Shown here: positions 55,241 to 64,000 of the stretch, in pieces | How the letters are laid out: the number at the start of each line of letters is the position of its first letter | How positions within the stretch are numbered: position 1 is the first letter of the stretch | The notes under the pieces: generated by a model | Told to the model about the DNA's origin: nothing | Seen by the model: the letters and a program-made list of their open reading frames with translations, nothing else | Database searches by the model: none | NCBI GenBank assembly: GCA_015680685.1 | Contig: MNCI01008880.1 | Span: 23,107-87,106, forward strand | DNA: 64,000 nucleotides | From: Gnetum montanum | Taxonomy: Eukaryota > Streptophyta > Gnetopsida > Gnetales > Gnetaceae | Direction: 5' to 3' | Translations under genes and position numbers: made by a program

Positions 55241-56578
55241 CCCATCATGCATCTACTATGATACCCATCAAGCAAGCATGCACAGTGCCGATACAGGGTG
55301 AGACATTGTAGTTCACGATGCGATGAAAACACGATCTCAAACATATGCAATGTCGTTGCTCCTGGCATCTTGTTAATCCTCCGGAGATGTCATATGACAT
55401 ATGATTGACCCCCTCCGGACCTATCATCGCTAGCCCATCACCTTGACAGTAGTTCCTTGGTCAGTGCCTATTTCTAGAGTTTCCGTAGTATTGTGGCCCA
55501 AGCACAATATTGTTACCCTCCAGGCCCTTACCAATGATTGAGCTCAAACGACGATTAGTTGTGGAGTAGCCAATCCCACAGTTGAACTAAGAATGCATGC
55601 GTTCGGTAGGGATTCCTAGGCCTCTGCACTCACAACAACTTCCAGCACCTTTGATGCCAACTCCTTCATGCTGATGCTACCAAGGCCTCTACTGGCCTTC
55701 CTACTTTGGACATTTCACACTAGCAAAGATGTCTAGAGCTTCAACAATGTTTGTAGCAAGCAAGGACTTTGCCTTTGATTTGCATCATGGTTGTTTCTCC
55801 TGGTTTTCTTTCTGTTGTGTTTGCAGGATGCGTACCAGGGGGATGCTAGCCAGAGGTGTGCTTCACCATGGAAGCAGGACCCTGCATTATTCCAAGGCAT
55901 TCGTCTTAACTAGCTTAGCTACTTTGAAGTGCACATCCTATTCCTCCGCTTTGCCTTCCTTATCTTACTCCTTACACTCACGATCCACTCTCTCCTCTCT
56001 TTTAGAAGATTTTCCCAATGCCTGTCAATCCCCCCCATTTTCCCAACCACAAAGTCCATGATGCGCATAACACAGATCGTAGCATGGGAAGCATCTATAG
56101 GTAGGTTAAGGATCCATGTGGATGTAACAAAACTCATCTTGAGAAGGAAACACCTATCCTACGACAAGGTTGTTTTCATATGTAAAAGGAAAAAAACCAA
56201 AGGAAAAAGCATAAGAGAGCAAAAGCTCATGTGCAAAAAAAATATGCCTAAAAAAATGGCACATAAGCTATTTCACACACCTTCTCTCCCTAAGCATTCC
56301 AATGAGAGGTCAAAGGTCAGAAAAGAAAAGATGACCACGCAAACAACTCCCTCATGAGCACTCTGACGAGGGACTCCACCAAGTTTCATCTTTACCCTTT
56401 TCCTAAGCCTCCTCCTTCCCCTCTTAACTCTTCCATTCTCCCATGTAACCAATGCAACACTCTCAAAGTATAGCTAAAATACATATTGGTAATCACCAAA
56501 GAGAAATGTTGTCATTTTGTCTTCTGTGGTGTTTCGTATTCTTTGTCGGCGTCTCTCGGGTCCATCCTCTAGAAGTCG
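55241..56578 (+). other. 3' untranslated region of the Tat-like element
   Basis: No recognised domain. Short open frames (55729-56061 and 55929-56357) overlap in different phases; the second has a Lys-rich tail (KRKKTKGKSIREQKLM) and a CAG|G acceptor-like site at 55825. I cannot say that either is real. An extra ORF after integrase occurs in some Tat elements, so this is worth a database check. Confidence 0.4.
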
Positions 56579-56593
56579 ACAAAGAGGGGCCAA
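56579..56593 (+). other. Polypurine tract of the Tat-like element
   Basis: GACAAAGAGGGGCCAA stands immediately before the 3' LTR start TGAAACACCC at 56594. The RC form of the same tract stands at 63038-63024 next to the minus LTR. This is the usual primer for plus-strand cDNA synthesis. Confidence 0.8.
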
Positions 56594-58334
56594 TGAAACA
56601 CCCTAAATTTTCAAGCCATTCTTGCTTCACCAGGTCTTTGCAATTCAAGTAGTGTCATGTCACTTTGGCAAGAAATGAACGCTCTGAGTTTAGGCTATCC
56701 AGCTTGGCAAGTTTTCTAGCTGGGTAATTCATCCAGCTAACAAACTACCCAAAAATGATGCAGAGAGTTGTCAGCGGTGCTCAGGATGCACAAAATAGTT
56801 TGGCAAGTTTTCTAGCCAAGGATTTTGCTACACTACGCTACGTTATGTAGTGTAGCAGGCTTTGGGAGACAGTTTTTCAGGCAATCAACTATAAATTGTT
56901 GCAAGAAAAGTTTCTACACTATGCTATGCTACATAGCATAGCACAACATAGTGAGAGTAAGACAAGAAGGCTCAGCTTACTCAGTGATTTTGATTGCACT
57001 CAGTTAGCATCTTTGGTCTTCGAAACCAATTGCTTCGCTTAGCTCCAAGTCCTTCAACGTTGGTTCCTCCCACTAGAAAGTGACAAATTTAGTGAAAATT
57101 AGGCCATGTTGGCTGCTACGCTATGCTATGCTACATAGCGTAGCACAACATAGCAACTCTATGGGAGTGACAAAAGGCATCTCAAAGTGCAGGATTAGCA
57201 AGTTCACAAGTTTCACGTTGAAAAGAGCAAAGGTTGTAGATTGTCAGCATTTTCACAGTTAAGGCTGGCTGCTACACTATGCTATGCTATGCAGCGTAGC
57301 ACAGTGTAGAAAATATGCAAAATCAGTCAGAGCACTTCAAAGGTCTCCAGCACGTGAGACAAGCCTTGACACAAGTTTCTACCCCAAACTGGCGGCTACG
57401 CTATGCTACGCTGCATAGTGTAGCTCGGCGTAGCAAGCTGCTATGCTATGCTGACATGCTACACTACAAAACGTAGCACACTGTAATGGTCAGTTACACT
57501 ACATCAATGCACTGCACCTGTTTGCACCGTTGGCACACATCTCCAAGTTTTGATAGTGTAATTACAACATGGCAGGCTCGTTAATTAGCCCTACATGTCC
57601 ATGCAGCATAGACACATCAACATGGGCTTAAGACATGTGGTGCCCAAACCACATATTTTGTGTGCTCCTAGCCCTATAAATACCCTGATGAGTAATGCTC
57701 AGTGGGTTGGTTGGTGAATTGGTTGGCTGACAAGCAAAAAGTTGATTAGCAAGTTGACAAGTTGGCAAGTTAGCCCTTTCGTGAGTTGGCAAACGGTCAA
57801 TCTTGAGCATTGTAAACATTCTGTTTGGCATTGTAAATAGTGAGCATCCCCATTTGACATTCTGCTTGGCTCTTTCCCACTATCTTGTTGCATTTTTCAT
57901 TGTTAACTTCTGGGTCCATGTTCAAGCATACAGCTATCTCGCTCTGAACATCTTGGTTACTTTTTGGATTTCTACGCTTCCTAACGTCGCGCAATCGATT
58001 GTATCCATGTTGACAGAGTGAATTCATAATCTTGAAGTGGTGTATTTTCTTAACTGCATTTTACTTTGCTTTCTTGCTTGTCATCACATTTTATATTTGT
58101 TTCCATCCTTTTCGTTTAAGGATTATTATCGCATGCTATAAATATTGTTTTCAAATCATACATTTGCAAAAGGTTATAGTAACACCGACTAAGTCCCTGT
58201 CTGATCTAGCAGACCATTTAGGGTGCCCTGTTTTCATTTTATCTAGCATAGCCGTTGTGCAGATTTGTGGTTAAGACTATCATGATTGAAGACCTCTCGG
58301 CGTTTTCCAACCACCGACATTTTCAGTCGCTACA
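56594..58334 (+). repeat. 3' LTR of the Tat-like element
   Basis: It begins TGAAACACCCTAAATTTTC and ends TTCAGTCGCTACA. It parallels the 5' LTR throughout, including the GCTAYG palindrome cluster (56825-57490), the promoter box CCCTATAAATACCC (57671-57686) and the CCATTTAGGG-GCC segment near 58213. The first 195 bases differ from the 5' LTR at about 21 positions. A minus-oriented LTR of the same broad family starts directly at 58335. Confidence 0.85.
57671..57686 (+). promoter_or_regulatory. TATA box of the 3' LTR
   Basis: GCCCTATAAATACCCTGATG, identical over its core to the box at 41208 in the 5' LTR. It would drive transcription into the flank to the right. Confidence 0.65.
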
Positions 58335-59480
58335 ACTAGAACATCGAGAGGTCACTGGGTGTACAACCTAACCCTGGATCCGTGTGAGGGCCATGCTAGA
58401 TGTAAATGGATGCGGGGTGTCCTGAACAGTCTGGTCGATCAGACAGGGACTTAACCAGTGTACAATAACCTTTCGTAAACATTGGTTTTAAAGATGTTAT
58501 ATGCACATTAAGCAATAAGTGAAAAATGTGAAATGATTGAGAATAATGCAAAACATGAAAATAATAAGAAAAAATGAAGTACGTTTGGGTGAGAAAGTGC
58601 ACCGCCCCAAGATTGGGAGATTTGATCTTTGCTTGAGTGAAGGAGGTGTACAATAGATGGCAGTGGGGACAAGCACAGCTTGCAATGAAGTAGTATGGTC
58701 ATGTCTCCTTGAACTGCTATCAATAGCTTCCTAACAAGGTCCTTCTACTTGCCAGTATGCTTGCTAAGACTAATTGCCAAGAAGCCAAAATTCTAGAATG
58801 CCATACATGCTCAAGAGCCAACCATGCTAAAAATTCTAGAAGCCAACCACAAGAATGATGAGTCCAAAATTCAACCATGGAAGAAAAAGCCAACCCTTTG
58901 AACATTGTTCACCAAGGTATTTATAGGACCAGGAGTAGGAGAAAAATGTGGTTTGGATGCCACGTGTCCTAGGTCCCACAAAGTGCAAATGTGACTATGC
59001 CATGCTATTGTGTAATGATGGGTGTGAATACTACTATGCTATGACCATACTATTCATGCTACATGTGCCAAAGTCCATTGAGTTTCCATGTTTGTTATAA
59101 AGAAAATTGCCAACAATGAGTGCAAAATGAAGCCTGTGCTCTAAGACTACATCTTCCCTACTTTTGCGAGTAGGGTCAAGTGTAGGGACAACTTTGGGGA
59201 TAGTTTGGGGGGCGCAAAATAATGTGAACTTGCTAATTTTGTCTGTTGAAGAGATGTCGGGGTGAGAGTAACCATTGATAACAGGTTTTGGAGCTAACTG
59301 AAGATGTCTTGGGGCTTCCACATGAAAGTTACACTATTTACGCTGCCCAGCGTATTAGTGTAACATCAACACCCACATGCTACGCTGTGCTACACTGCAT
59401 AGCATAGTTGCTGGTCTTGGAAGAAATCTTGCCTAAGAGCTGAAAATACCTATCTAAGGCCTAGCCAGGCAAGCAACTAT
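58335..59480 (-). mobile_element. Truncated LTR of a Tat-related element, minus
   Basis: Its U5 side faces left: the complement of 58335-58480 matches the U5 of the plus LTR that ends at 61005 (shared CATGGCCCTCACACGGATCC, TTGTACAC and GTCCTTGTCTGAT words). A minus-strand TATA box CCTATAAATACCTTGG lies at 58930-58915, preceded by a GACACGTGGCATCCAAACCACA segment as in the other LTRs. The last few U5 bases are missing at the junction with the 3' LTR. The U3 start is not found; it seems cut by the LTR that begins near 59481. Confidence 0.65.
58913..58931 (-). promoter_or_regulatory. TATA box of the minus LTR
   Basis: The minus strand reads GGTCCTATAAATACCTTGG, matching CCCTATAAATACC of the LTRs at 41211 and 57675, at the corresponding place after the ACGTGGCATCC...CCACATTTTTCTCCTA text. 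Confidence 0.65.
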
Positions 59481-61005
59481 TGAAACATCATGAAAATTTT
59501 GAGGCCTCAACAGTTCAGCAAAATCTTGCAACTCAGGCAAGGATTTGCGATAAGTCATGGCTTAGCAAGTTCCCTTTTCGGCTAAAGGTCTATTATGCCA
59601 CACTATGTAGCACAACGTAATAGACTCTAGGAGACAGAACAAGACAAGGGGTGCACAACAGCAAGCCTTCAACTTTGTGAGTCTTCTATGTTTTGAAAAT
59701 CTTAACTTTTGGCATATTACGCCACATTATGCAACGCAACATAATGTAGCATAACACAGCATAATGCCAGAAGATAGTCCATCTAATCACAATAATGGAG
59801 ATGGAAAAATTCGAGACCTCGATGGTCCAGCAAAATCTCAAGGCTTAAGCAAGGATCTGCAGCATGTCGCACATCTCAACAAGTTTTCTTTTTTGGCTAA
59901 GGGCCTATTATGCTACATTACGCAGTGTAGCGCAATAAACCCTAGAAAGACTAGACAGAAACAAGGGAAGCGTGGTGAAAACACTTCGCTATTTTTGCAG
60001 GTTTGCTATTTTACGCTGAATTATGCTATGCAGAGTAATGTAGCATGATGCAGCGTAATACAAGCAATGACAGAGATAACGTAATTTAGGCATCAGCAGT
60101 TCATACGTCACAATACGCTCTCTAGTGTATTACAGTGTAACCAAAGAATAGTTTGTTGCCAAAGATCCAGAAAAAGTAGATTACGACGCATTATGCTTCA
60201 GAGCGTAATGCAGTGTGGCACCGCAAGCTTCAAACACAAACACATCAAATCAATGGTATTTTGTAGGTTCAGGACACGTGTCATCTAAACCGTGTTTTTC
60301 TCCTAGCCCTAACCTTATAAATACTCCAGTTGACAAGGATCAAGGGGTTGTAAAAAATTTCTCTCATTTCACAAATCTTCTCCGTGAGCAATTTTCTTTC
60401 ATTGGCAATTGCTGACAATTTTTGGCAAAGATTGACAAAAAAAGGATTAGCGATTGTAAGAACATCGGAGGTGATTGGCAAGAACCTTTGATCAGAAATA
60501 GCCAGTTAAAGGATATTCTACTCGGGGTTTGACTCCCTTGCACCCAGATTAGCTAGAATAAGGTAGATCAACCTTTGCTTGTTTTATCTTTAAATAGCTT
60601 TCCTGTTGTTGGCACGTGCTTCGTCTAAATCGAAGCCCACCTGTAATCATTGTATCCAACATATTCTGTTTATAAGCTAAATCCCAGATCTCAAGATTAC
60701 ACACTCTCTAAATCTGGTTTCTTGCATCTCATCTATATAGATTTTGCAATCACTTTGAATCGTTTACATCATTTTTGTTACCTTCAAGATTAACGATATT
60801 ATATCTCCTCATTGGGATCGCCCTTTTGCCAGCCGATTATTAAAAACATTTACTGATTAAGTAAGTCCTTGTCTGATTGACAAGACCATTCAGGGCACCT
60901 CAGATGCATCTTCTCCAACATGGCCCTCACACGGATCCGGGGTTGGAATTGTGTACATAGAACTTTGCTCAGTATTTCTAGCAACCGACATTTTCTGTCG
61001 TTACA
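59481..61005 (+). mobile_element. LTR of a second Tat-related element, plus, with leader
   Basis: It starts TGAAACATCATGAAAATTTTG (start uncertain) and ends TTCTGTCGTTACA at 61005, followed after six bases by a primer-binding site. A CTTATAAATACTCC box lies at 60313. The U3 contains an internal duplication (59485-59600 is echoed at 59785-59900) and near-palindromes such as TTACGCAGTGTAGCGCAATA. The internal region is cut at about 61110 by an inverted LTR, so no gag follows. Confidence 0.65.
60311..60327 (+). promoter_or_regulatory. TATA box of the 59.5-61.0 kb LTR
   Basis: AACCTTATAAATACTCCAGT, at the position corresponding to the TATA boxes of the other Tat-like LTRs, after GGACACGTGTCATC and TTTCTCCTAGCCC. 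Confidence 0.6.
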
Positions 61006-61110
61006 GTTTTTTGGCACTATAAGGAGGGCCTTCACATCCGATCCACACTTTATGGGTAGTCTTGTAAGCTGTCTGTACACTATCTGAAATCGTCGGTCTT
61101 CGGCTGGAAT
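61006..61110 (+). other. Primer binding site and leader stub
   Basis: TGGCACTATAAGGAGG at 61012-61027 matches 14 of 16 bases of the tRNA-Asn-type primer site of the 18-kb element. The leader GGGCCTTCACATCC...GTAGTCTTGTAAGCTGTCTGTACAC parallels 41880-41935. It breaks off around 61110. Confidence 0.6.
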
Positions 61111-61749
61111 GAAACAGAAACTAGGAGATCCATGGACAAGCACAGAAGACTCTACCTTCTCTTGAGGGCAAGCTAGAATTAACAAAGGTAGAGTACCTTG
61201 AATGGTCCGCACATGGATCAGACAAGGATTTCCCCGAACATACACCGTTATAATGTACACTGGGTTATGTGTAAATAGTGTAACTAATGTCAAATGGAGC
61301 ATAAACGTACAGGAACGTAAACAATAAGCATGCAATAATGAACGAGAAACTGTAACAATATTATTACAAAACGGAAAGTTACAATGCACCGATCTAATGC
61401 AGTTATGGATTTGACACAAGGTGGACGATGAGCCCCGGTGGATGCGGAGGGATGATGGTGTGCTGGTTTGAACTGCAGGCACAGTGTGAAGGCTATATGC
61501 TCAGCGTGTAGGGTTGAGGTCCACCGTACAATTTTTTTGTTTTGCTCTGGTTTCTCCGTGTCTCTAGTTCTTTTTTTGTCTCTGGTTTTTTCTGCAAATT
61601 TCCAACCTCGATCTCATGAAAAATTAGGGTTTTTATGAGGTTTTTGAGCGTTGGATTCAGATTTGGAAGGGTATGAGTGGCCGTGGGTGAGAGGATTTCG
61701 GGTCGAATGACATGTGGTTGCATTGTCTGAGTGCATAGAAAATTACAAA

Positions 61750-62080
61750 TGTATAGCGTGCTACATGCCAGCGTACAGGATGCCAGCGTGCAGGACGCCA
61801 GCGTACAGGATGCCAGCATATAGGATGCCAGTGTACAGGATGTTAGTGTACAGGATGCTAGCGTATAGGATGTCAGCATGCAGGATGCCAGCGTACAGGA
61901 TGCCAGCATACAAGATGCCCGTATGCAAGATGCCAACATGCAGGATGCCAGTGTACAGGATGCCAGTGTACAAGATGTTAGTGTACAGGATGCCAGCATA
62001 CTGGATGTCAGCATGCAGGATGCCAGTGTACATGATGCCAGCGTATAGGATGCCAGCGTAGAGGATGCCAACGTACAGGC
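61750..62080. repeat. 15-bp minisatellite inside the minus LTR
   Basis: About 22 tandem units of the form CAGGATGCCAGCGTA with A/G and C/T variants, from 61768 to 62078. All frames are open, giving repeated ASCTL (minus) or YRMPA (plus) pentapeptides; these are by-products. Units share the GCGTA word with the GCTACG palindromes of related LTRs. Confidence 0.88.
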
Positions 62081-62084
62081 ATGA

Positions 62085-62820
62085 AAGTCCATCATTTGGA
62101 GCCTAAAAATTGAATTTCAAGTGCCTAAGAGCTACTGGGGACTCTTGGGAAGGTCATAGGTGGTCTAAAGCTTCAATTCTGGCCTGTTTAGAGGAGTTTT
62201 TGGAGCTCAAAAGTTGGTGCACACTGGGCTGTACGCTGGGCGTGCAGAGTATGTATGCTCAGCATACACACATGTAAATGCATCATTTCGAGGTCAAAAC
62301 TTGATTTTCAGGTACCCATGATGATACCCAACAATTGTCCTACCTATGGAAGTTGATTTTAGGTGAAAATATCACTATTTGGTGCTTGTTTTGGGCTGTT
62401 TCTGGTGGTGTACGCTGGGCTGCACGTTGGGCGTGCAGAGTATGTATGCTCAGCATACAGGTCATGGAAGTGCATCATTTTGAGGTTGAAACTTGATTTT
62501 TGGGTGCTTGAGAGCTATTGGAAACCCTGGTGAAGGTCTTGGGGGGTCCACACACTCAGGCCCAAAAGTTGCTATACGCTGGCTGCATGCTAGGCGTATA
62601 CACTGGGCGTATAGGAATGAAAGACCATCATTTGGAGCCCAAAATTTGATTTTCAAGTGCCTGAAAGCTGATGGGAACCTTGGGGAAGATCTTGGGGGGT
62701 CCATATGCTTGATTATGACATGTTTTGACTCATTTTTGGAGCCTAAAAGTTGTTGTACGCTGGGCTGTACGCTGGGCATGTATAGGCCAGCGTACAGGAT
62801 GCATACTTAGTAAAAACCAA
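62085..62820. repeat. Tandem array, about 160-195-bp unit, four copies
   Basis: The phrase CATCATTTGGAGCC-AAA-TTGA-TTTCAAG recurs near 62089, 62281, 62474 and 62628, with each unit ending in a TACGCTGGGCTGTACGCTGGGCGTG-like block and AGTATGTATGCTCAGCATACA hairpins (62250 and 62440). A partial fifth unit starts at 62822. It lies in the U3 of the minus LTR. Confidence 0.78.
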
Positions 62821-63011
62821 GTATTTTGAGCTCAAGATTTACCAGGTTTGATGCTAGATGTCATTGTAGTCTTCTATGGGTCCCAGGGAACCATTTCTTA
62901 TTGAGTTTGACTCTATTTGAAGCTGTCTGTGAGGCCCTCAAGCTTCAGTTGTGTTGGGGAGCATCATGACTTAGCTCGATTCTTGTTGGAGAAGTACTAA
63001 GCTTAGAATTT

Positions 63012-63095
63012 TGTGGTGTTTCATTGACCCCTCTTTGTTGACGCTTGGAGGAATCGACCCAAGAAGCATCAACAAAGAAGTACAAAACACCACAA
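63012..63095. repeat. Inverted repeat of polypurine tracts and LTR starts
   Basis: The minus strand from 63045 reads CAACAAAGAGGGGTCAATG then AAACACCACAA; the plus strand from 63069 reads ATCAACAAAGAAGTACAAA then ACACCACAAGC. The two arms of about 35 bases face away from a short centre near 63050. The right arm is a decayed version of the same tract and LTR start, so two element 3' ends appear fused head to head. Confidence 0.7.
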
Positions 63096-64000
63096 GCAAC
63101 TTAGTAGCATCGTCCTTCGACACTTGGCTAGATGTCATCGCACCGTGTTAAGTAGTACATGGGATTGGGGAAATGAAGTTTGTAGCTGGATAGGGAAATG
63201 GGAATTGTGGAGATTGGGAATTGATCAAGGGATTGTGCATGGTAAAGGGGATGCTCTGGTGTGTATACGGGTCATGCTGATCCTTGTCAATAGCCATTGT
63301 TTAGCAGACTCGGAATCAAGACATGAGATGTGCGTCCTTTGGCGGAACTCTTGTTTAGTGTTTAAGAGGACTTGTTGGCCACGTGATGGTGGGTTGCGTT
63401 CTCTGGAGGAATAGGCCCCTTGTTTCATGTTAAAGAGAACCTATTGGCGAAGAGCCAAAGCTGCGCAATGAGATGTTACTTGAGCTTTTGAGACATGAGT
63501 ATTTGTTTCCAAGACAACTGCCTTCCCACTTGAGGCTTATGGGAAGTGCCAAGGGTCTTGTGGTTCATTTTGCTCTTTGCTCTTTGCTCTTTTCTTTTGA
63601 TTTTTTTTTGTGTTTTGTCTCTTTTTTTTTGTTTTGTCTCTCTTTTTTTGTTTCTCTTTTTTTTGTCTCTTTATTTTTTGGAAAGAACTTTCTTTCAATT
63701 TTGCACTCATGCTCATGTGCCATATTGTGTGTTGTAGTTGCTTGAGAGTGTCACAGCGTGTAATAGTGTGCTCAAAGTTTTGGGGTGTACTAGGCGTATC
63801 TGGGAACTGTAATTGGGTAGGAAAGGGAATAAGAGTGTTGGGGAAATGGAGAATGTATTGGGAACTGGGAATGTACTTTTGAACAGATTGATTAACCTGG
63901 TTGTGTGCGTCAGAAACAATGTGGCACCTTGTCACCGTGATGAAGTGTATCCATGTACGAGCACCACTGGGTGTCATCCTGCAAACACAACTCCAAGAAG
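63096..64000 (+). other. Possible U3 of a further LTR, cut by window edge
   Basis: If the right arm of the inverted repeat is an LTR start, this stretch is its U3. I found no TATA box or U5 landmark before the window ends. A T-rich tract occupies 63590-63680. Open frames in the tract (63473-63745, 63537-63977) are low-complexity artefacts. Confidence 0.3.
63590..63682. repeat. Pyrimidine tract, imperfect TTTTGTCTC repeats
   Basis: Five or so imperfect repeats of TTTTGTCTCTTTTTTT on the plus strand. It is a simple-sequence tract with no coding meaning; it could bind a polypyrimidine or GA-factor, but nothing shows it. Confidence 0.75.

Larger units (their letters stand above)
40140..58334 (+). 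mobile_element. Tat-like Ty3/gypsy retrotransposon, 18.2 kb, decayed
   Basis: LTRs at 40140-41862 and 56594-58334 bound, in order, a primer binding site, leader, gag, protease, an antisense multi-exon gene-like cassette, RT, RNase H, a second RNase H, integrase, a minisatellite and a polypurine tract. The gag motif C-X2-H...YC-ALKD, the FAWSY-DMP-LDP pre-RT text and the dual RNase H are diagnostic of the Tat (Ogre/Retand/Grande-like) lineage. In the first 195 or so aligned LTR bases I count about 21 mismatches, so insertion is old. The immediate 5-base flanks (GCTGA and ACTAG) differ, so no target duplication is visible. Confidence 0.82.
61111..63023 (-). mobile_element. LTR of a third Tat-related element, minus
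   Basis: The U3 start is the complement of 63015-63023, TGAAACACC, directly preceded on the minus strand by a polypurine tract (CAACAAAGAGGGGTCAA). The U5 side near 61200-61300 (complement TGTACATTATAACGG and CCTTGTCTGATCC) corresponds to U5 of the minus LTR at 58440. The U3 is filled by two tandem arrays. The left end is not exact. Confidence 0.6.

Noticed and set aside
60850-61482. 210-codon open frame, minus
   Set aside because: It spans an LTR end, a primer binding site and an inverted LTR start, all recognised as non-coding by comparison with related LTRs. No domain is visible.
61493-62095. 200-codon Ala/Ser/Cys/Thr-rich open frame, minus
   Set aside because: It is the translation of the 15-bp minisatellite inside the minus LTR; the plus strand is open too.
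63537-63977. 146-codon Lys-rich open frame, minus
   Set aside because: Its core is the T-rich simple repeat; composition explains the lack of stops.

Overview
The window reads as repeat-dominated nuclear DNA of a large-genome plant. A gymnosperm (conifer-type) is my best guess, because the retrotransposons are long, old, nested and mutationally decayed, but a large-genome angiosperm or fern is not excluded. I find no intact host gene, no rRNA or tRNA gene and no CRISPR array. Nearly everything recognisable is Ty3/gypsy LTR retrotransposon sequence, with LINE and SINE remnants, solo LTRs and several satellite-like arrays.

Layout. 1-9 kb: a minus-strand block of gag-like sequence, then an LTR/UTR-like block, then a full-order Athila-like Ty3/gypsy copy (IN, RNase H, RT, PR, gag reading leftwards). 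9-21.5 kb: three plus-oriented LTRs of one family (LTR-A), one a solo LTR with a 5-bp duplication, in an AT-rich region with LINE ORF1 and RT remnants, a tRNA-derived SINE family, and a plus-strand gag of the Athila-like family. 21.5-29 kb: a second minus-strand Athila-like copy collinear with the first, split by an inverted LTR-A solo LTR. 29-31.5 kb: four tandem copies of a roughly 640-bp unit. 31.9-38.35 kb: a 6.4-kb minisatellite of 15-bp units with a higher-order period. 38.4-40.1 kb: a truncated minus-strand gag of a Tat-like element.

40.1-58.3 kb: an 18.2-kb plus-strand Tat-like Ty3/gypsy element with both long LTRs, a tRNA-Asn-type primer binding site, gag, protease, RT, two RNase H domains, integrase, a 3' minisatellite and a polypurine tract. 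Between protease and RT sits an antisense block of about 4.2 kb. It reads as a multi-exon gene with GT-AG introns, an FCP1/NIF-like HAD phosphatase domain that has lost its catalytic Asp pair, an acidic region and a lysine/glutamate-rich C-terminal part. This is the most unusual content of the window. 58.3-64 kb: more LTRs of the same broad family in alternating orientation, with LTR-internal minisatellites.

How it fits together: all pol and gag copies carry stop codons, and many of these look like C-to-T or G-to-A changes, so the elements are dead. The antisense gene's putative introns are rich in a TAGCATAGC/TAGCGTAGC motif that also fills the Tat-like LTRs, which suggests the gene has long been resident in that element lineage. 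All functional calls rest on reading the sequence by eye and on family knowledge; no search was run.
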